DNA of 64,000 bases from the NCBI GenBank assembly GCA_011319805.1, contig SJRY01000225.1:1-64000 (forward strand). Reading direction: 5' to 3'. A program made the position numbers and the translations under genes. The notes under the pieces are model-generated. The model worked only from the letters and a program-made list of their open reading frames with translations. It searched no databases and was not told the origin of the DNA. Source of the DNA: Macrocybe gigantea. Lineage: Eukaryota; Basidiomycota; Agaricomycetes; Agaricales; Callistosporiaceae. Below, one piece after another: positions 11,382-23,354 of this stretch (position 1 is its first letter; every line of letters starts with the position of its first letter).

Positions 11382-11880
11382 TACAATAAATATTTGTGAT
11401 GACTATGAACTACAATGAATTACAATAACAGCTTCAGATAAGTTAAAAAACAAGAACAACAATTTACAAGACAATTAAAAGTAGCAGATTTATATAAATT
11501 GTTAGACATTCACTTATCAGCTAGTGAGAAAGATATAAGACATGCTTATCAGAAATTAAGAAAGAAAAGTGAAAGGCAATTACAAGCCAACTACAATAAA
11601 TCATAATAGATTTTCTGACCAATTACAATGAATTACAAGTTACCTACAATAAATTACAATAGATTTCCCGATCAATTATAATAAACTACAAGCCATTACA
11701 ATTGATTACAACAGATTTCCTGACCAATTACAATCAATAACAACAGCTTTCAATTACAACTACAATCTATTACAACAGTCTCCATCTAATTACAATAAAT
11801 TACAACAGTCTTCTAGCCTAATTACAATACAATTACAATTTATTACAATATAACTTATAATTAACTCAACTACAATGTAC
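11382..11880. repeat. Degenerate ATTACAATAA-type repeat tract
   Basis: Dense irregular array of words such as AATTACAATAAATTACAA, interspersed with CAGATTTCCTGACC-like spacers, best developed at 11,578-11,880 with a weaker patch at 11,382-11,435. It surrounds the J-domain-like fragment. Not a regular satellite: word spacing varies. Confidence 0.7.
11442..11606 (+). pseudogene. J-domain-like fragment
   Basis: A 54-codon open stretch between stops contains DLYKLLDIHLSASEKDIRHA followed by YQKLRKK. Spacing and residues match helices I and II of a DnaJ J domain (D-Y-Y-x-L-L-G...A-S-x-x-E-I-x-x-A-Y-x-x-L). The HPD loop and the rest are absent because the frame ends at TAA 11,604-11,606. It may be a captured exon or a remnant of a host co-chaperone gene. 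The call rests on pattern recognition only. Confidence 0.45.
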
Positions 11881-12829
11881 TCAGTACAATGCACAAGACC
11901 TACTCAGCATTGCCAAGAAGTTGTATACAAAAGTACAAGCTATGACTCCTGAGGTATTTAAAGGACACATTTTGCATTAGCTGGTGTTGTAACATCTGCT
12001 CTGCATACAATTCCTCTTGGCAGCAAGTTTATACAGAAGCAATCAAGAATTGGAATGCTAAATCTGTAAGATGAAACCCATTCCCTCCACCTCTCCTTTC
12101 ACTAGCATATTATGCTATTGTTTCATAAAGCGATCTATTGTATGACATATCCAACCTAGATCACTCTTACAATGCTGCTGTACCCTTCCAATTTATTCTC
12201 TTCTATGATTATAAGTTCTATATTTCCTATATCAGTACTCTGATAGAAACATTCACTTCCATTGACTGGTATGCATTCCTCTTGGGGGGTTTTTTTTTTT
12301 TATCCATAGTTTCTTTTGGTTGATTTTGTTCTCAGTGCAAACTGATATGCATGTATATTATAACATTGTCAATTTGTCAATTACATTGTTATATATGTTC
12401 AAAAAATATTTATAACAAAGGAGACAAAGAAAAAAAAGAAGAAACAAAAAAAGGATGCATGCTATTGACATCATTCTTTATGACCTTTCATCACTTCACT
12501 CATGACTATATCCTTTTTCAAGATTGCACCTGCTGTCTCAAGCACTGGAACCTTGACCTGTTTTATAATGTCTTCACTGTCTTTGTTGTATCTGACCTTT
12601 CTTTTTATAATTATTTTGATGTCCTTGTCAACCTTGTTCTTGTTCTTCCATTGTTCATAAGCAGCCTATATAATACAGTCAAAAGTCAATAGGTTTGTAT
12701 AATCATATTGAGATGTGGGAGCAGGGATCTGTACCTTTCTGTACTTGCTATTTAACAGAGCTACTAATTTCAGTATTGCTTTCACCTTCCACTTTCCTTG
12801 CTATGCCAGTATGGTGATGAAGAATGCTT
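11881..12829. other. AT-rich non-coding stretch
   Basis: Contains a G6-T13 run at about 12,285-12,301 and an A-rich run near 12,420-12,455. No convincing coding, RNA or repeat feature seen. Confidence 0.5.
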
Positions 12830-13515
12830 GAACTGGGCATCAAAGAAGATCGACACCACTACCAACCAAAGCACATAGGCCGACTTCATAACTGAGATAG
12901 AGACACAATTCAGCAACGTCATGTCGCCATCACAAGCAGGAAGCAAGTTATTCAACATCAGACAGAGAAACCAACCCATCGATGAATTTCTGGATAAATT
13001 CATAGACCTTGCAGAGAAAGCAGGAATGACAGAAACAGCCCCTCATTTCCTACTTGAGAAGAGCTTAAACTGAAGGACAGCAGAAGCCGTACACTTGATC
13101 TCCACACTTCCAATGGATGGAGATGAATATATCAAAACAGTTCGAGCGATTGGACGAAACATCGATGAACACAGAAATGTGATGAGAGGAGAATTTGCAA
13201 GCAATCAGTGCAAGGCTGGAAATCTGAGCTGAGGAGCAGGACAGGCAATGGAAGTCGACAAAGTACAAAGCAACAATTGCTTCAATTGCAATAAGCCAGG
13301 ACACCTCTTACAAAACTACCTGGAACTGCAAAAAAGAGCAGCAAACATCACATGTTTCAACTGTGGCTTGAAGGGATATTACACATAAAATTGCAAGAAG
13401 AAGAAGAAAGGAAAATCCCAAGTCAGAGAAGTGAAAGAAGAAGAAGGAGAGGATGAAGAAGACAAGGACAAAGAAAGCTCTGACAAAGAGGGTTTTATTG
13501 AAGGGTCTGACTATA
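12830..13515 (+). pseudogene. gag: gag fragment, D
   Basis: C-terminal two thirds of gag with decayed zinc knuckles. The second knuckle has TAA in place of a CGA/CAC-derived codon (about 13,386), and the first has lost its final Cys (LQNYLEL). The slippery heptamer GGGTTTT at 13,490-13,496 is unchanged. The usual gag stop TAA/TAG has become TAT. Confidence 0.85.
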
Positions 13516-14514
13516 AGGTGCTAAATCACAACCCATACAACTAAAACAGACTCGCTTTGATACTGGATGTAGATCATCCCATACTCTGAAATACACCAAG
13601 GAAAACCATTTGAGGCAACAAACCACCTAAAAGGAAAGAACTTGCAGTACCAGCCAAGATATGAACATGAAAAGAGATAGCAGCAATAACACCAGAAGTC
13701 AATAGTGGAGCAGACAGGACCTGCATCAACACTGCAATAGTAGCAAAAACAGGGCTAAAGACATGACAAATCAAGAGGATTCCAATTATAAATGCAGATA
13801 GATCACCAACTACCAGAAAACAGCAGATCGAGTAGCAGAAGTCCACATCAATATTAAAGGACATAAGAAGCACATGGAAGCTATTGTACTCGATATTGAA
13901 AAGACCAATATGCTACTGGGACATGACTGGCTTGTCTATCACAATCCAATGATCAAATGGAGGACAGGAGAAATTGTCTTTGACAGATGCCCTCAAACAT
14001 GCAAAATAAACCACCAAATGATCAAGATACAGAAGGTGGCTGAACCAGCAAAAACTACAGCCAGCAACAAGACAGCAACTCAGGTACCCCATATCTGATC
14101 AGATTCAAACACCTCTTCAAGAAGAAGAATTTCAATTGTTTATCAGACTACAAAGAGTGGGACCACAAAATAAACTTAACAAAAGACACATCCAAAATGA
14201 TACCAAGTAAGGTCTACCCAATGATACAGAAGGAACTAGAGGAACTAGATGCCTTTGTTGAAGAAGGGCTAAGAACAGGAAAGATACACCCATTGAAATC
14301 ACCTTATGCAGCATCCTGTTTCTTTCACAACAAGAAGGACAGAAGCAAACAACTCATCCAAGACTACTGGGAAATAAACAAATATACAGTTAATGACAAG
14401 TTCCTATTACTATGCATCAGTGAGCTCCTCAACATACTACAAGGAGCAAAGTACTTTAGCAAATTGACATTATCTGGGGATACAATAACATATACATTCA
14501 GAAAGGGGATGAAT
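13490..14514 (+). pseudogene. pol: pol fragment, D (protease and partial RT)
   Basis: Protease with VNSGADRTCINTA-like active-site region near 13,700, DMLLGHDWL-like segment (here NMLLGHDWL) about 13,910, then RT up to the GDTITY region about 14,480. Several nonsense and frameshift changes. Confidence 0.85.
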
Positions 14515-14782
14515 GAAGTGCAACCAGCAATCCCTCCAGTGCCCGATCTGTGGAGAATCCTATAGAAAGGAACACCACTGCATGCTCACATCCTGCTGCA
14601 AGGCAAGACCTAAAGCAAACCCTCCTTGTGAAGCAACTCCAGCAGGCCAGCCCTGCCCGCATGCTCTGAAGTGTCTTAGCTGTAGCAAAGACCACTCCAC
14701 CAACAACTGGAAGTGTGCCTTCTGGAAGAACTGGTTTGATCCTGAGTGGATCAAACAACATTATCAGCTGGTACATGATTGA
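14515..14782 (+). pseudogene. LINE ORF1 C-terminus (zinc knuckles)
   Basis: Encodes the RNA-binding tail of the LINE gag-like protein. Cys/His clusters CPICGESYRKEHHCMLTSCC and CLSCSKDHSTNNWKC lead to a stop at 14,780-14,782. Homologous C-termini are at 35.53-35.84 kb and 50.35-50.57 kb (- strand). ORF2 begins 62 bases downstream. Confidence 0.85.
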
Positions 14783-14844
14783 ACATGATCAAGTCCCAAA
14801 TGTTCTAATGCCTCCCCACAGCATAATGTGGAGGCTGACACATC

Positions 14845-17800
14845 ATGAGTGACACCTCCAGTAGATCAGCCCCAGCTGTCATCTCTGGATCAGGTGGGCA
14901 CTCGTTGATTTCTTCATTTCATATTTTCTCCCAAAATGTAAATAGGAAATATGTACATCTGGACGTTCTCCTCTCTACTCTTGAAGAGGATTATGATATT
15001 CTGTTTTTCCAAGAGCCTGCTTGGAACCTGTTGAGACAAGCCCTGTCAGCACACAGCACTGATGGTGAGCCAGTAATTGGAGGGTCCCAGTCATCCCAAC
15101 TAGACTTGTATTGTTCACTGCTCATCATATGAAGATCCTCCTCATATGATGGCTTATATTCACAACTGCTTGTGGTGGTTGCATTCTTCTCTCAGACGTG
15201 ATCTCATCGATAGTCGTGACCTGATAGTCATCAGCTTCTCCACTCCGGGAGAGCCTCTATTTCTTGCAAATGCCTACTCTGATGTAGAAGGAAGCACTAT
15301 TCATTTGCTGCATGATTGTGTGGAAAGGCCTGATTTCTCCAACCTGACTTATCTGGGGGGGTTTCAATTGTCATTATGAACTCTGGGATGGAGTCCATAC
15401 TTTGCAGTGTACATGAGGAGAGATGCTATGTAATGCAGCACTCGACCTTGGTCTTGAGTGGGCGGAGCCATCTAATCATAGCCTGACCTTTGTTTCATAT
15501 AACCCAGAGCTGCAGCCCTTGGTTATCGATTTGATGTTCATCCCTGTCAATATTGCTGGGATGGCACTGGTCATTTATGATAACCTGAGACTGACTTCAG
15601 ATCACTGTCCATTGTCGCTCTCCTTAGATATTCCATTGCTAGATCGCTCCAATCCATGCCAGACTCTTTCCAAAGGACAGTGTGCCTGAGTTTATCTCTA
15701 ACATTGCTGGTGATCTGCTCGGTATGGACTTGGTGCCAATCGAGTCACTAGATGACTTAGAGAACATTCTCCAGACTCTCTCCAAATCAGTTGACAGTGC
15801 TTGGGACCTCCATTCTAAGAAGTGCAAGTTATCGAAGCAGAGTAAAGGCTGGTGGAACCAGCATTGTTCTGAAACATTGGACACCTTCAGGCAGACCCAG
15901 TCTGAAGGTGACCATTGCATCTGGTGATGAGCCATCAAAGATGCTAAATGCACCTTCTTTGATTAGCAAATCAAGGAAGTTGCTGAAAAATTACAATGTC
16001 TATGGAATCTAGCTGCATGGATGAAGCAAAGGCCGCTCCCAGCCTACAAAGCTATCTCCTTTCAGAGACAACCTTGTAATTCTATCAAGTTGCTGTAGAA
16101 TGCACTCAATAAATCTTATAATGCTATGTCTAACTGACCAGTCAATTTGGATAAGCTTGATGATCTCGAGCCACATCCAACTCAGGACTGGGTCCCATTT
16201 TCTGCTGCAGAACTCTAAGAGTTCTTAGAGCCCTGTAGCAACACCTCCATCCCAGGACCTGATCATTTGTCCTAGGGCTATGTTAAGCAGCTTGTGAAAT
16301 TCCCTCACTTGGCTGGTCTCATCCTGAACATTGCTAATTTTTTTTTTTTTTTTTATATCAACAATTTATAAAGTGGTGCTTGATGGCAGTCTGCTTGTAA
16401 ATACACAAGGGTACCTACAATAAATACAACTAGTCTGATGAAGCAGACTGAGGAGATGTACATAGAAGGCATACTAACCCTGTCCTCTCGTGCTCATGCC
16501 TGTGCCGCTTGGGCTTGTGTTTGTGCTGACTCGCCTGCTCAGCCTGTATCTCCCAGCTCCTAAAAGCCAGATGTGGTCAATTCTATGTAAGGGGTCCAAG
16601 AGGGCTCATAATGACAAGCATCACCAAGTTTGCAACTCGCAATAAAGCTCAGTGTCTGCTTTCATCAAACACCATACTGACTTGATGCTCAGAGTCCCCC
16701 AGCCTGAAGGCCAGCTGCAGTTACTTCCATGCAAAGGCCCCATGAGAAGCCATAATCCAAGTATTCCCTGCTCTGAACATTGCTAATGCATGTGTGGAAC
16801 TGGATCATTGGCCCTCTTACTTCAAGCAGAGTCTGTCAGTGATCATTCTGAAGCCCAGCAAATCTGCATATGATACTCCAAAGGCCTTTCATCTGATTGT
16901 GTTTTTGAATACCCTTAGCAAGCTCATTGAGAAAATGCTAGCATGATGTATGCAATATGAAGCAACCAAATTTGCTGTCTTTGATCCAAAGCAGTTCAGG
17001 GCATCCAGCAGAACTCCATGGAGGACACTGGTGTTTTCTTGACCCATATTATCTGGCAAGGCTGGCTAAAAGGTCTCAAAATAAGTGTCATCACATTCGA
17101 TGTCACTCAATACTTTCCCTCACTTAACCATCATATGCTGGTGAGGATATTGCAATATGGAAGCTTTGTGCAACAAGTGTTAAGGTTCTTTGAGTCTTAT
17201 CTCATTGGGCATAAAACTTCTTATGCCTGGTGTAGTGCCATCTCGCCTGAGTTTGATGCTGATGTTGGTGTTGGCCAAGGCTCAGCTTTATCCCCCATAC
17301 TGTCTGCCCTGTATTTGGCACCAGTGCTGAAAATATACTAGAAGGTTGGTGATATGCCAACCATCATGTCATTTGTAGATGATGGGCTCATTATTGCTCA
17401 GTCCAAGTCCATTCCAGACAATGTTCTGAAGCTCCAGAGGGCATACACTTCAGTGCACAACCTCTTTACAGACTTTGGTCTTGTTGTTGAACACAATAAA
17501 ACTGAACTGCAGCACTTCTCAGGCAATAGTAAGGATCCCTGCCCTTCTATTGATTTGGATTTTGCCCCTTTCATGGGTAACACTCCAGTGCAACCCAAGG
17601 ATTTCTGGAGATATCTTGGGTTCTTCTTAGATGTGCACCTATCCTTCAGGGAGCATGTCTGTTTTTATGCAATGAAGGCACTGACTACTGCCAGAGCCTT
17701 TCAGATGTTGGGCAATTCTGTTTGGGGCTTATCCCTCCAACAGAAGTGCATTCTTTACTTGTCATGTGTGCATCCTATCACGATGTATGGCTGTCTACTT

Positions 17801-18958
17801 TGAAACTTCAATGGTATGCATAATGTCACACTGATGAAGCAGCTATTCCAGATGCAGTACAAGGCTTGCATCTGGATTAATGGTCAGTTTTGCACCACTC
17901 TGGAGGGTGCAGCTGAAACGATGGCCTGCGTCGAGCCTATCGCCAGGTTTATCAAGCAATTGAAAGTCAATTCCTCTGCCCATCTTACTAATGCCAACTT
18001 GAGGCATGCTCTCAGGTCTCTAACTACTCTGTCGCAGGTAGGAGGTGATCCTTCAAGGTCAAAGAATTTGGCCTCCTTATCGGACAGGCAGCACAGTGTA
18101 CTCAAGTCCCCTCTCAAGGACTTGGTCGACCTTAAACCACCAAACTTTTTATCCATGGACTATTTCACAGATGCAAATAATCTGGGCAGGTAGCTTGTTG
18201 ATGAATTCAGCAGTTGCCTTGAGATCCGTAAGCTCCTGGGCAGGGATGAAGACTCTGTCAAGGCTTACTACACATTGCTTGAACAGGCACTCGTTGAGTG
18301 CCAGCTTGAGCCCAGCTGTGTATATATAAGTAGTGATGGTGCCATGCCTACAAAAGCAGATATACTTAAGCAGTCTGTATATTCGTCCTGGGTCTACCAA
18401 GGCAATATGCTTATTTACGAAACTTGTCAGCCTGTTGGCAAAGCAATGAGTGACAATTCGGAGCTTATTGGATTATTGCAAATGTCAATCCAAAAGGCTA
18501 TCACACAGGATGGAGTAACATCCATCATGTGCTTTCTTGACTCGATGAATGCCATCAACCACATTGTTGATTGTAATCCCCACTCTGTACAGCCGCATTC
18601 CATTGCTCTATGCACTTCATTGTGTGCTTAGTTCATCCAATCCGAGCTGCACCAGATTACATTCTGGCATGTCCCTTCCTATTGGAAATAGGCTATCCAA
18701 GTCAAGGCACACAAGTTGGCATGTGGCCTGGACATCCCTCAGGGACTTCATCCTCTTTATACTATGGATGCACTCCACAAGGAGGCGGACGACAAAATGC
18801 ATACTTCCTGGTTCCACAATTCTGGAATCAAGAAATACATTGGTGCCTTTATGTTTCGCTTTCACGATGTGGGAAAGCCAGAATCCTATGAGCACCCCCT
18901 CCACAAGAGAATGGGCTTCATGAAATTGGTGACAGGCAATGAGTTGTTTGCTCATTGC
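14845..18958 (+). pseudogene. LINE ORF2: endonuclease, RT, RNase H (main part)
   Basis: Starts ATGAGTGACACCTCC. AP-like endonuclease: SQNVNRKYVHLDVLL about 14,930, FFQEPAW about 15,005, and SDHCPLSLSLD about 15,600. RT: GVGQGSALSPILSALYLAP about 17,270 and FVDD at about 17,371-17,382. RNase H: SSDGAMPTK about 18,330, NSELIGL about 18,455, and a downstream His/Asp region. Broken by stops and frameshifts (for example near 15,132, 15,376, 15,687, 17,341, 17,802 and 18,193). The 434-bp insert at 16,339-16,772 lies between endonuclease and the core RT motifs, and the frame can be followed on either side of it. The protein continues beyond the chromovirus insert at 25,472. Confidence 0.9.
16339..16772 (-). 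mobile_element. 5'-truncated LINE 3' end inserted in LINE copy 1, 15-bp TSD
   Basis: Minus-strand insert with a T-run at its left end (poly-A on its own strand) and LINE 3' UTR sequence matching 25,730-26,120. The target CTGAACATTGCTAAT occurs at 16,324-16,338 and again at 16,773-16,787. Removing the insert and one repeat rejoins the RT frame (LILNIANACVEL). Typical of target-primed reverse transcription with 5' truncation. Confidence 0.95.
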
Positions 18959-19278
18959 TGTTAGGCTAGACGAATCTCAGAAGGACTCGGGCAGACTAAG
19001 TGCGAGAGTGGTCTTGAGATGATGGCAAAAGGAATATTAAGCCTAGCGCTACTGGTACATCTGGGAGTCCTTATATACATTACAGTACTCGAGCACGGAC
19101 CATGGGCTGCGCAATGCTGTGGACTGCGGATGAGTAAGACTGGAAAGAGATGACTCAGGATGACTAGGGAAGTGGGATGACTCGATGGCTGCGCGCTGCG
19201 CAGCATGATGGGGGAGATAAGGGATGTGGGAAAGATAAGATAAGAAAATGAATAGTCCTTTGGGCGGCGTCTGTAACA
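18959..19278 (-). repeat. 3' LTR of young copy
   Basis: 320 bp, + strand reading TGTTAGGCTAGACG...GTCTGTAACA. Flanked internally by CACCCTCTCTTTAG, the complement of the polypurine tract. No difference from the other LTR (25,152-25,471) was found by reading. Confidence 0.96.
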
Positions 19279-19296
19279 TCACCCTCTCTTTAGATT
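19279..19296 (-). promoter_or_regulatory. Polypurine tract
   Basis: On the - strand AAAGAGAGGGTGA directly abuts the 3' LTR. The same tract precedes the 3' LTR in copies C, E, F and G. In retrotransposons it primes plus-strand synthesis. Confidence 0.75.
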
Positions 19297-19315
19297 CGCG
19301 TCCTCGCGAAAAACC

Positions 19316-19714
19316 TTAGTCCAGCTGTCCCCACCCAGTATTGGTCTCCCAGGCGGTCGCGGCATGCGGGGCCCATGTATGAATGAGCTCTTCATTATAG
19401 GCGCGAATGTGGTGGAGTGTGGTGGCGAGGAGTTTAAGTCGCCGGTTTTCTGTGCGAAGCATTTCCATTGCTTCGCGAAGCGCGATACGTTCAGCTGCAG
19501 TGGGGCCGGTCCCATCAGGGGTTCTCCCGGTCCAGAGGTGCGTGCGGACGGTCATAACATAGCGCATATATGCGCCGAGTGTGATGGCGAGGGGGTCCAT
19601 GTAGTCGCTAGCATTGAGAATCCTTGCCAGATTCTCGAGGTCGCTTGGGCGGTTGGGGGTAGGTGCGCGGCTGCCCTCGCTGCTGTCGATGCTGATGGGG
19701 GCGTTGGTGGTCAT
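19316..19714 (-). CDS. ORF3, 132-codon post-pol protein
   Basis: Starts at the ATG of an ATGA overlap with the pol stop (19,711-19,714) and ends TAA. Begins MTTNAPISIDSSEGSRAPTP, then a helical region (DLENLARILNASDYMDPLAITL) and a charged heptad-like stretch (LREAMEMLRTENRRLKLL) that could form a coiled coil, ending WGQLD. No signal peptide or membrane segment, so an envelope protein is unlikely. The copy at 58,272-58,670 encodes the same 132 residues with about six substitutions and no stop. Function unknown. Its position just downstream of the chromodomain and its intactness argue that it is a real gene. Confidence 0.75.
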   Translation of the reverse strand: MTTNAPISIDSSEGSRAPTPNRPSDLENLARILNASDYMDPLAITLGAYMRYVMTVRTHLWTGRTPDGTGPTAAERIALREAMEMLRTENRRLKLLATTLHHIRAYNEELIHTWAPHAATAWETNTGWGQLD

Positions 19715-22700
19715 GAAGTGCGATTTTTGGTCTTCTTCCCTCTTGTCGTGATCCTTTTATCCTGGTTCGCAGTCTTCTTTAGGAAGTGGTCTAGAGCTTG
19801 CTGCGCATTCCCTAGCTCCTTCTCTTTGATCCATGTGTTCTCTTCGTGTCCGTATCCTTTCCATTTGACCAGGAATAGTGTCCCTCTCCCTTGTTTCTTC
19901 CTTTTTAGGATCTCTTCTATCTCGTACTCTTCTTCATCGTTTATGATTTCAGGGGGTGGTGGTGATGGTCGCTCTTGTATCTTGAAACGGGGTCCTTTGT
20001 AAGGCGTGAGCAGTGTTTCATTGAACACGGGGTGTATCAGCTGCCATGATGCTGGGAGTTCCAGGCGATATGCCGAGGCTCCTTTCTTTTCAACCACCTT
20101 GAACGGTCCGTATCGGAGTGCCGATAACTTCTTTGATGGTCGATTGACTGTGATATTGGTGGCTTCTAGCCATACTCTATCTCCTTTCTTGTATTCACGG
20201 GCAGGTTTTCGTCTCGCATCGTAATTGTCTTTGGCTCGTGTTTGTGCATATTGCAGCGCGGCATTTGCTTCCTTTCGTATTTGGCTCATTCTTTTGACGA
20301 AGTCTTTTGCTGCGGGGTTATTCCCTTCTGTCGTCTGCGGCTCTCCCTTCCAGGGGTGCATTCCATAGTTGAGGTAGAATGGTGTTCCTTCGTTCCCTGG
20401 TGTGCTTTGTCATTGTATTGGTACTCTGCGATTGCTATCCATTCTGCCCAATCGTCCTGTAGGTTGTTTGTGAAGCTTCTGAGGAAGGCTTCCGTTTCTT
20501 GGTGGGATCGCTCCGCCTGTCCATCTGTCTGTGGGTGATAGGCCGTTGATAGGTTTTGCTTTGTTCCGAGTAATTTTAGAAGTGCTGTCATGAATCGTGC
20601 TGCGAACTGGGGTCCTCGATCACTGATGATCTTTCGTGGAATTCCATGAAGCCGCCACACGTTGTCTCGGTATAGTCGTGCGAGACCTTCTGCTGTGAGT
20701 TCGGTCTTTGTGGGAACTAGGTGGATCATCTTGGTCAGGCGGTCTGTGACTGCGGCGATGGCGTTAAAGCCGTTCGAGCTGGGTAGCGGTCCTATGAGAT
20801 CTACTCCGATATCTTCCCATGGTTGTTGTGGGACTTCGTGCGGGTGCAGGGGTGCGTGTTTCTTTTGTCGGATGATTTTGTTTCGCTGACATGTTTCGCA
20901 TCCATTGACATACTTCTTGATGTCTGTCAGCATTGATGGCCACCAATAGGTGCGGCTTATGAGCTCGTGCATGCGGTATTGCCCTGGGTGTCCTCCGATG
21001 GGTGTGTCGTGGTGTTCAAACATGATGTTTTCCTTCAGTTTGTTGTCTGGAGGAACATAGATTTTTCCTCCTACGTATACGATGTGGTCATCTTCTGTGA
21101 ACCAGTGTGGTTTTTCCTTCAGTCCTGTTGTTACGATCATCTCCCTTCGTGTGCATTGTCGAATTTGTTCTATCCTTGAGGATTCGATCATCGTGATTCC
21201 TCTTGTTTGTATTGTTTCGTTATTTTCTGCTTCTTCTTTCTGTGGGTGTTCGTCCTCGAACATCATAAATTCGAAGTCTCGTTCATTATTCTCTTCCAGA
21301 TGTCGAATGAATGCTGCTTCTTTGATCATTTGTATGTCGTCCTTCTCTGCTAGGTTTTCTTCATATCCTGCCATTCGTGACAGGACATCCGCTTTTCCAT
21401 TCGCCTTTCCTGGTACGTGTCGTAGTTCGTAGTCGTATTCCTGTAATTTCAGGTACCAGCCAATCTGTCTCGAATTGAGTCGCTGCGGCTTCCGGAAGTA
21501 TGATAGGTTCTTGTGATCCGTCAATATTTCGAACTTCTCTCGAGCTTCGAGGAGGTATTGTCTCCATGTCTTTAGTGCGACCATTATCGCAAGAAGTTCC
21601 TTGTCGTAGATTTCGTAGTTTTGTTCCGCTGGGGTCATGCATCTCGAAATGAATGCGATCGGATGCCATAGTCCTTTCTGCTGTTGTGATAGTACCGCTC
21701 CAATGGCATATCCTGAGGCGTCCGTTTCGACTCGGAATTTTCCTTCTGTCTGTGGTAGTGCTAGAATGGGTGCTGAGGTTATATGTCAGATCAGTTCTTT
21801 GAAAGCGCCTTGTTGCTTGTCTGTCCACTGGAATGTTTTGTTTCCAGTCAACTCCGTCAGGGGTTTAGCGACCTTTGCATATCCCTTGATGAATCGTCGG
21901 TAAAAGTTCGTGAATCCCAAGAACTTTTGTAGTTCTTTCTTCGTCTTTGGGGTTGGCCAGGATTGTACGGCTGTGATCTTTTCTGGTTCCATTTCTACCT
22001 TCCCTTCTCCTACGATGTATCCTAGTACTGGGACTTTCGATGATTCCCAGACGCATTTCGGTCCTTTGATGAACAGGTCGTTCTTGTTCAGTATTTCCAT
22101 GACTTCTATGGTGTTCTTTTGGAGTTCCTCTCGTGTTCGTCCGATGATTATGATGTCGTCCATATAGATTATGCATGCTCTTCTTCGTATTTGGTCTTGG
22201 AAGAGGCTCGCCATCATTCGGCTAAAAGTGCCTGGTGCGTTGCACTGCCCAAAATACATGACTGTCGGTTCGAAGAGTCCTCTTGCTGTTAGGAAGGCTG
22301 CCTTCCATTCGTCCCCTTTCCGAATGCGCACGTTATTGTACCCCCAGATAATATCGATCTTGCTAAAGTACTTTGCTCCTTGTAGTACGTCGAGGAGCTC
22401 GCTGATGCGTGGTAGTGGAAACTTGTCCTTGACCGTATATTTGTTTATTTCCCGGTAGTCTTGGATGAGTCGCTTGCTTCCATCCTTCTTATTGCGAAAG
22501 AAGCAGGGTGCTGCGTAAGGTGATTTCGATGGGCGTATTTTTCCTGTTCGTAATCCTTCTTCGACGAAGGCATCTAGTTCCTCTAGCTCTTTCTGTGTCA
22601 TCGGGTAGACCTTGCTCGGTATCGTTTTGGGTGCATCCTTTGTTAAGTTTATTTCATGGTCCCATTCTTTGTGGTCTGGTAAGCGATCAAAGTTCTTCTC

Positions 22701-23354
22701 CTTGAAGAGGTGTTTGAATCTGATCAGATATGGGGGTATCTGGGTTCCTGTCTTGTCGCTGGCTGTGGTTTTCGCTGGTTCAGCCACCTTCTGTATCTTG
22801 ATCGTCTGGTGGTTTATTTTGCACGTTTTGGGGCATCTGTCGAAGACAATTTCTCCTGTCCTCCATTTGATTGTTGGGTTGTGGTAGACAAGCCAGTCAT
22901 GTCCTAGTAGCATGTCGGTTTTTCCGATATCGAGTACGATGGCTTCCATATGCTCCTTGTGTCCTTTAATGTCGATGTGGACCTCCGCTACTCGGTCTGC
23001 TGTTTTCTGACGATTGGGTGATCCGTCTGCATTTATGATGGGAATTTCTTGATTCGTCGTGTCTTCAGTCCGTTTTTGCTACTATCGCGGTGTTGATGCA
23101 GGTCCTATCCGCTCCGCTATCAACTTCTGGTGTTATCGTTGTGATTCCTTTTCGGTTCGTATCCTTGCTGGTACTGCGAGCTCTTTCCTCTTTGGTGGTT
23201 TGTCCCCTTGGATGGTTTTTCTTGGTGCTTCAGATCGCTTGGCAGGAATGGTGTATTTCAGAGTATGGGATGATCTACATCCGGTATCGAAGCGAGTCTG
23301 TTTCAGTTGTATGGGTCGCGATTTAGCACCTCCTAGTCGGACCCTTCGGCAAAA
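19711..23354 (-). pseudogene. pol: pol of young copy (protease-RT-RNase H-integrase-chromodomain)
   Basis: Reached by -1 shift from gag at 23,351-23,357. RT with YMDD (about 22,160), preceded by IDIIWGYNNV; RNase H with DASGYAIGAVL (about 21,700), YDKELLAIM and TDHKNL; integrase with HHDTPIGGHPGQYRM, CETCQRNK, ISDRGPQFAARFM and YHPQTDGQAERSHQE (about 20,490-21,030); chromodomain TLFLVKWKGYGHEENTW (about 19,830). Lesions: single-base deletions in the protease region (about 23,050-23,150), TGA at about 21,785-21,787 replacing CGA in RNase H, and a one-base deletion near 20,390 in integrase. If the deletions are sequencing errors, only the TGA remains. Confidence 0.93.

Larger units (their letters stand above)
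12830..14514 (+). mobile_element. Chromovirus family A, fragment D (gag to RT)
   Basis: Starts within gag (TSKKIDTTTNQST region), continues through both zinc knuckles, protease and the first half of RT, and stops at about 14,514 just before the RT segment WKAAFL, where LINE sequence begins. Fragment E (26,141-28,785) has the same orientation and resumes in RNase H. D and E are best read as two halves of one old copy split by the LINE, with about 510 bp lost at the junction. Confidence 0.88.

Noticed and set aside
12285..12301. Poly-T run as a LINE or SINE tail
   Set aside because: No shared 3' tail sequence next to it and no target duplication.
19316..19714. Envelope gene, making the element a retrovirus-like errantivirus
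   Set aside because: No signal peptide, hydrophobic segment or Cys pattern; the product is small and hydrophilic.
19364..20002. 212-codon open frame on the + strand opposite ORF3 and pol, repeated in other copies
   Set aside because: Antisense shadow of ORF3 and the chromodomain; its conservation follows from the real genes on the other strand.
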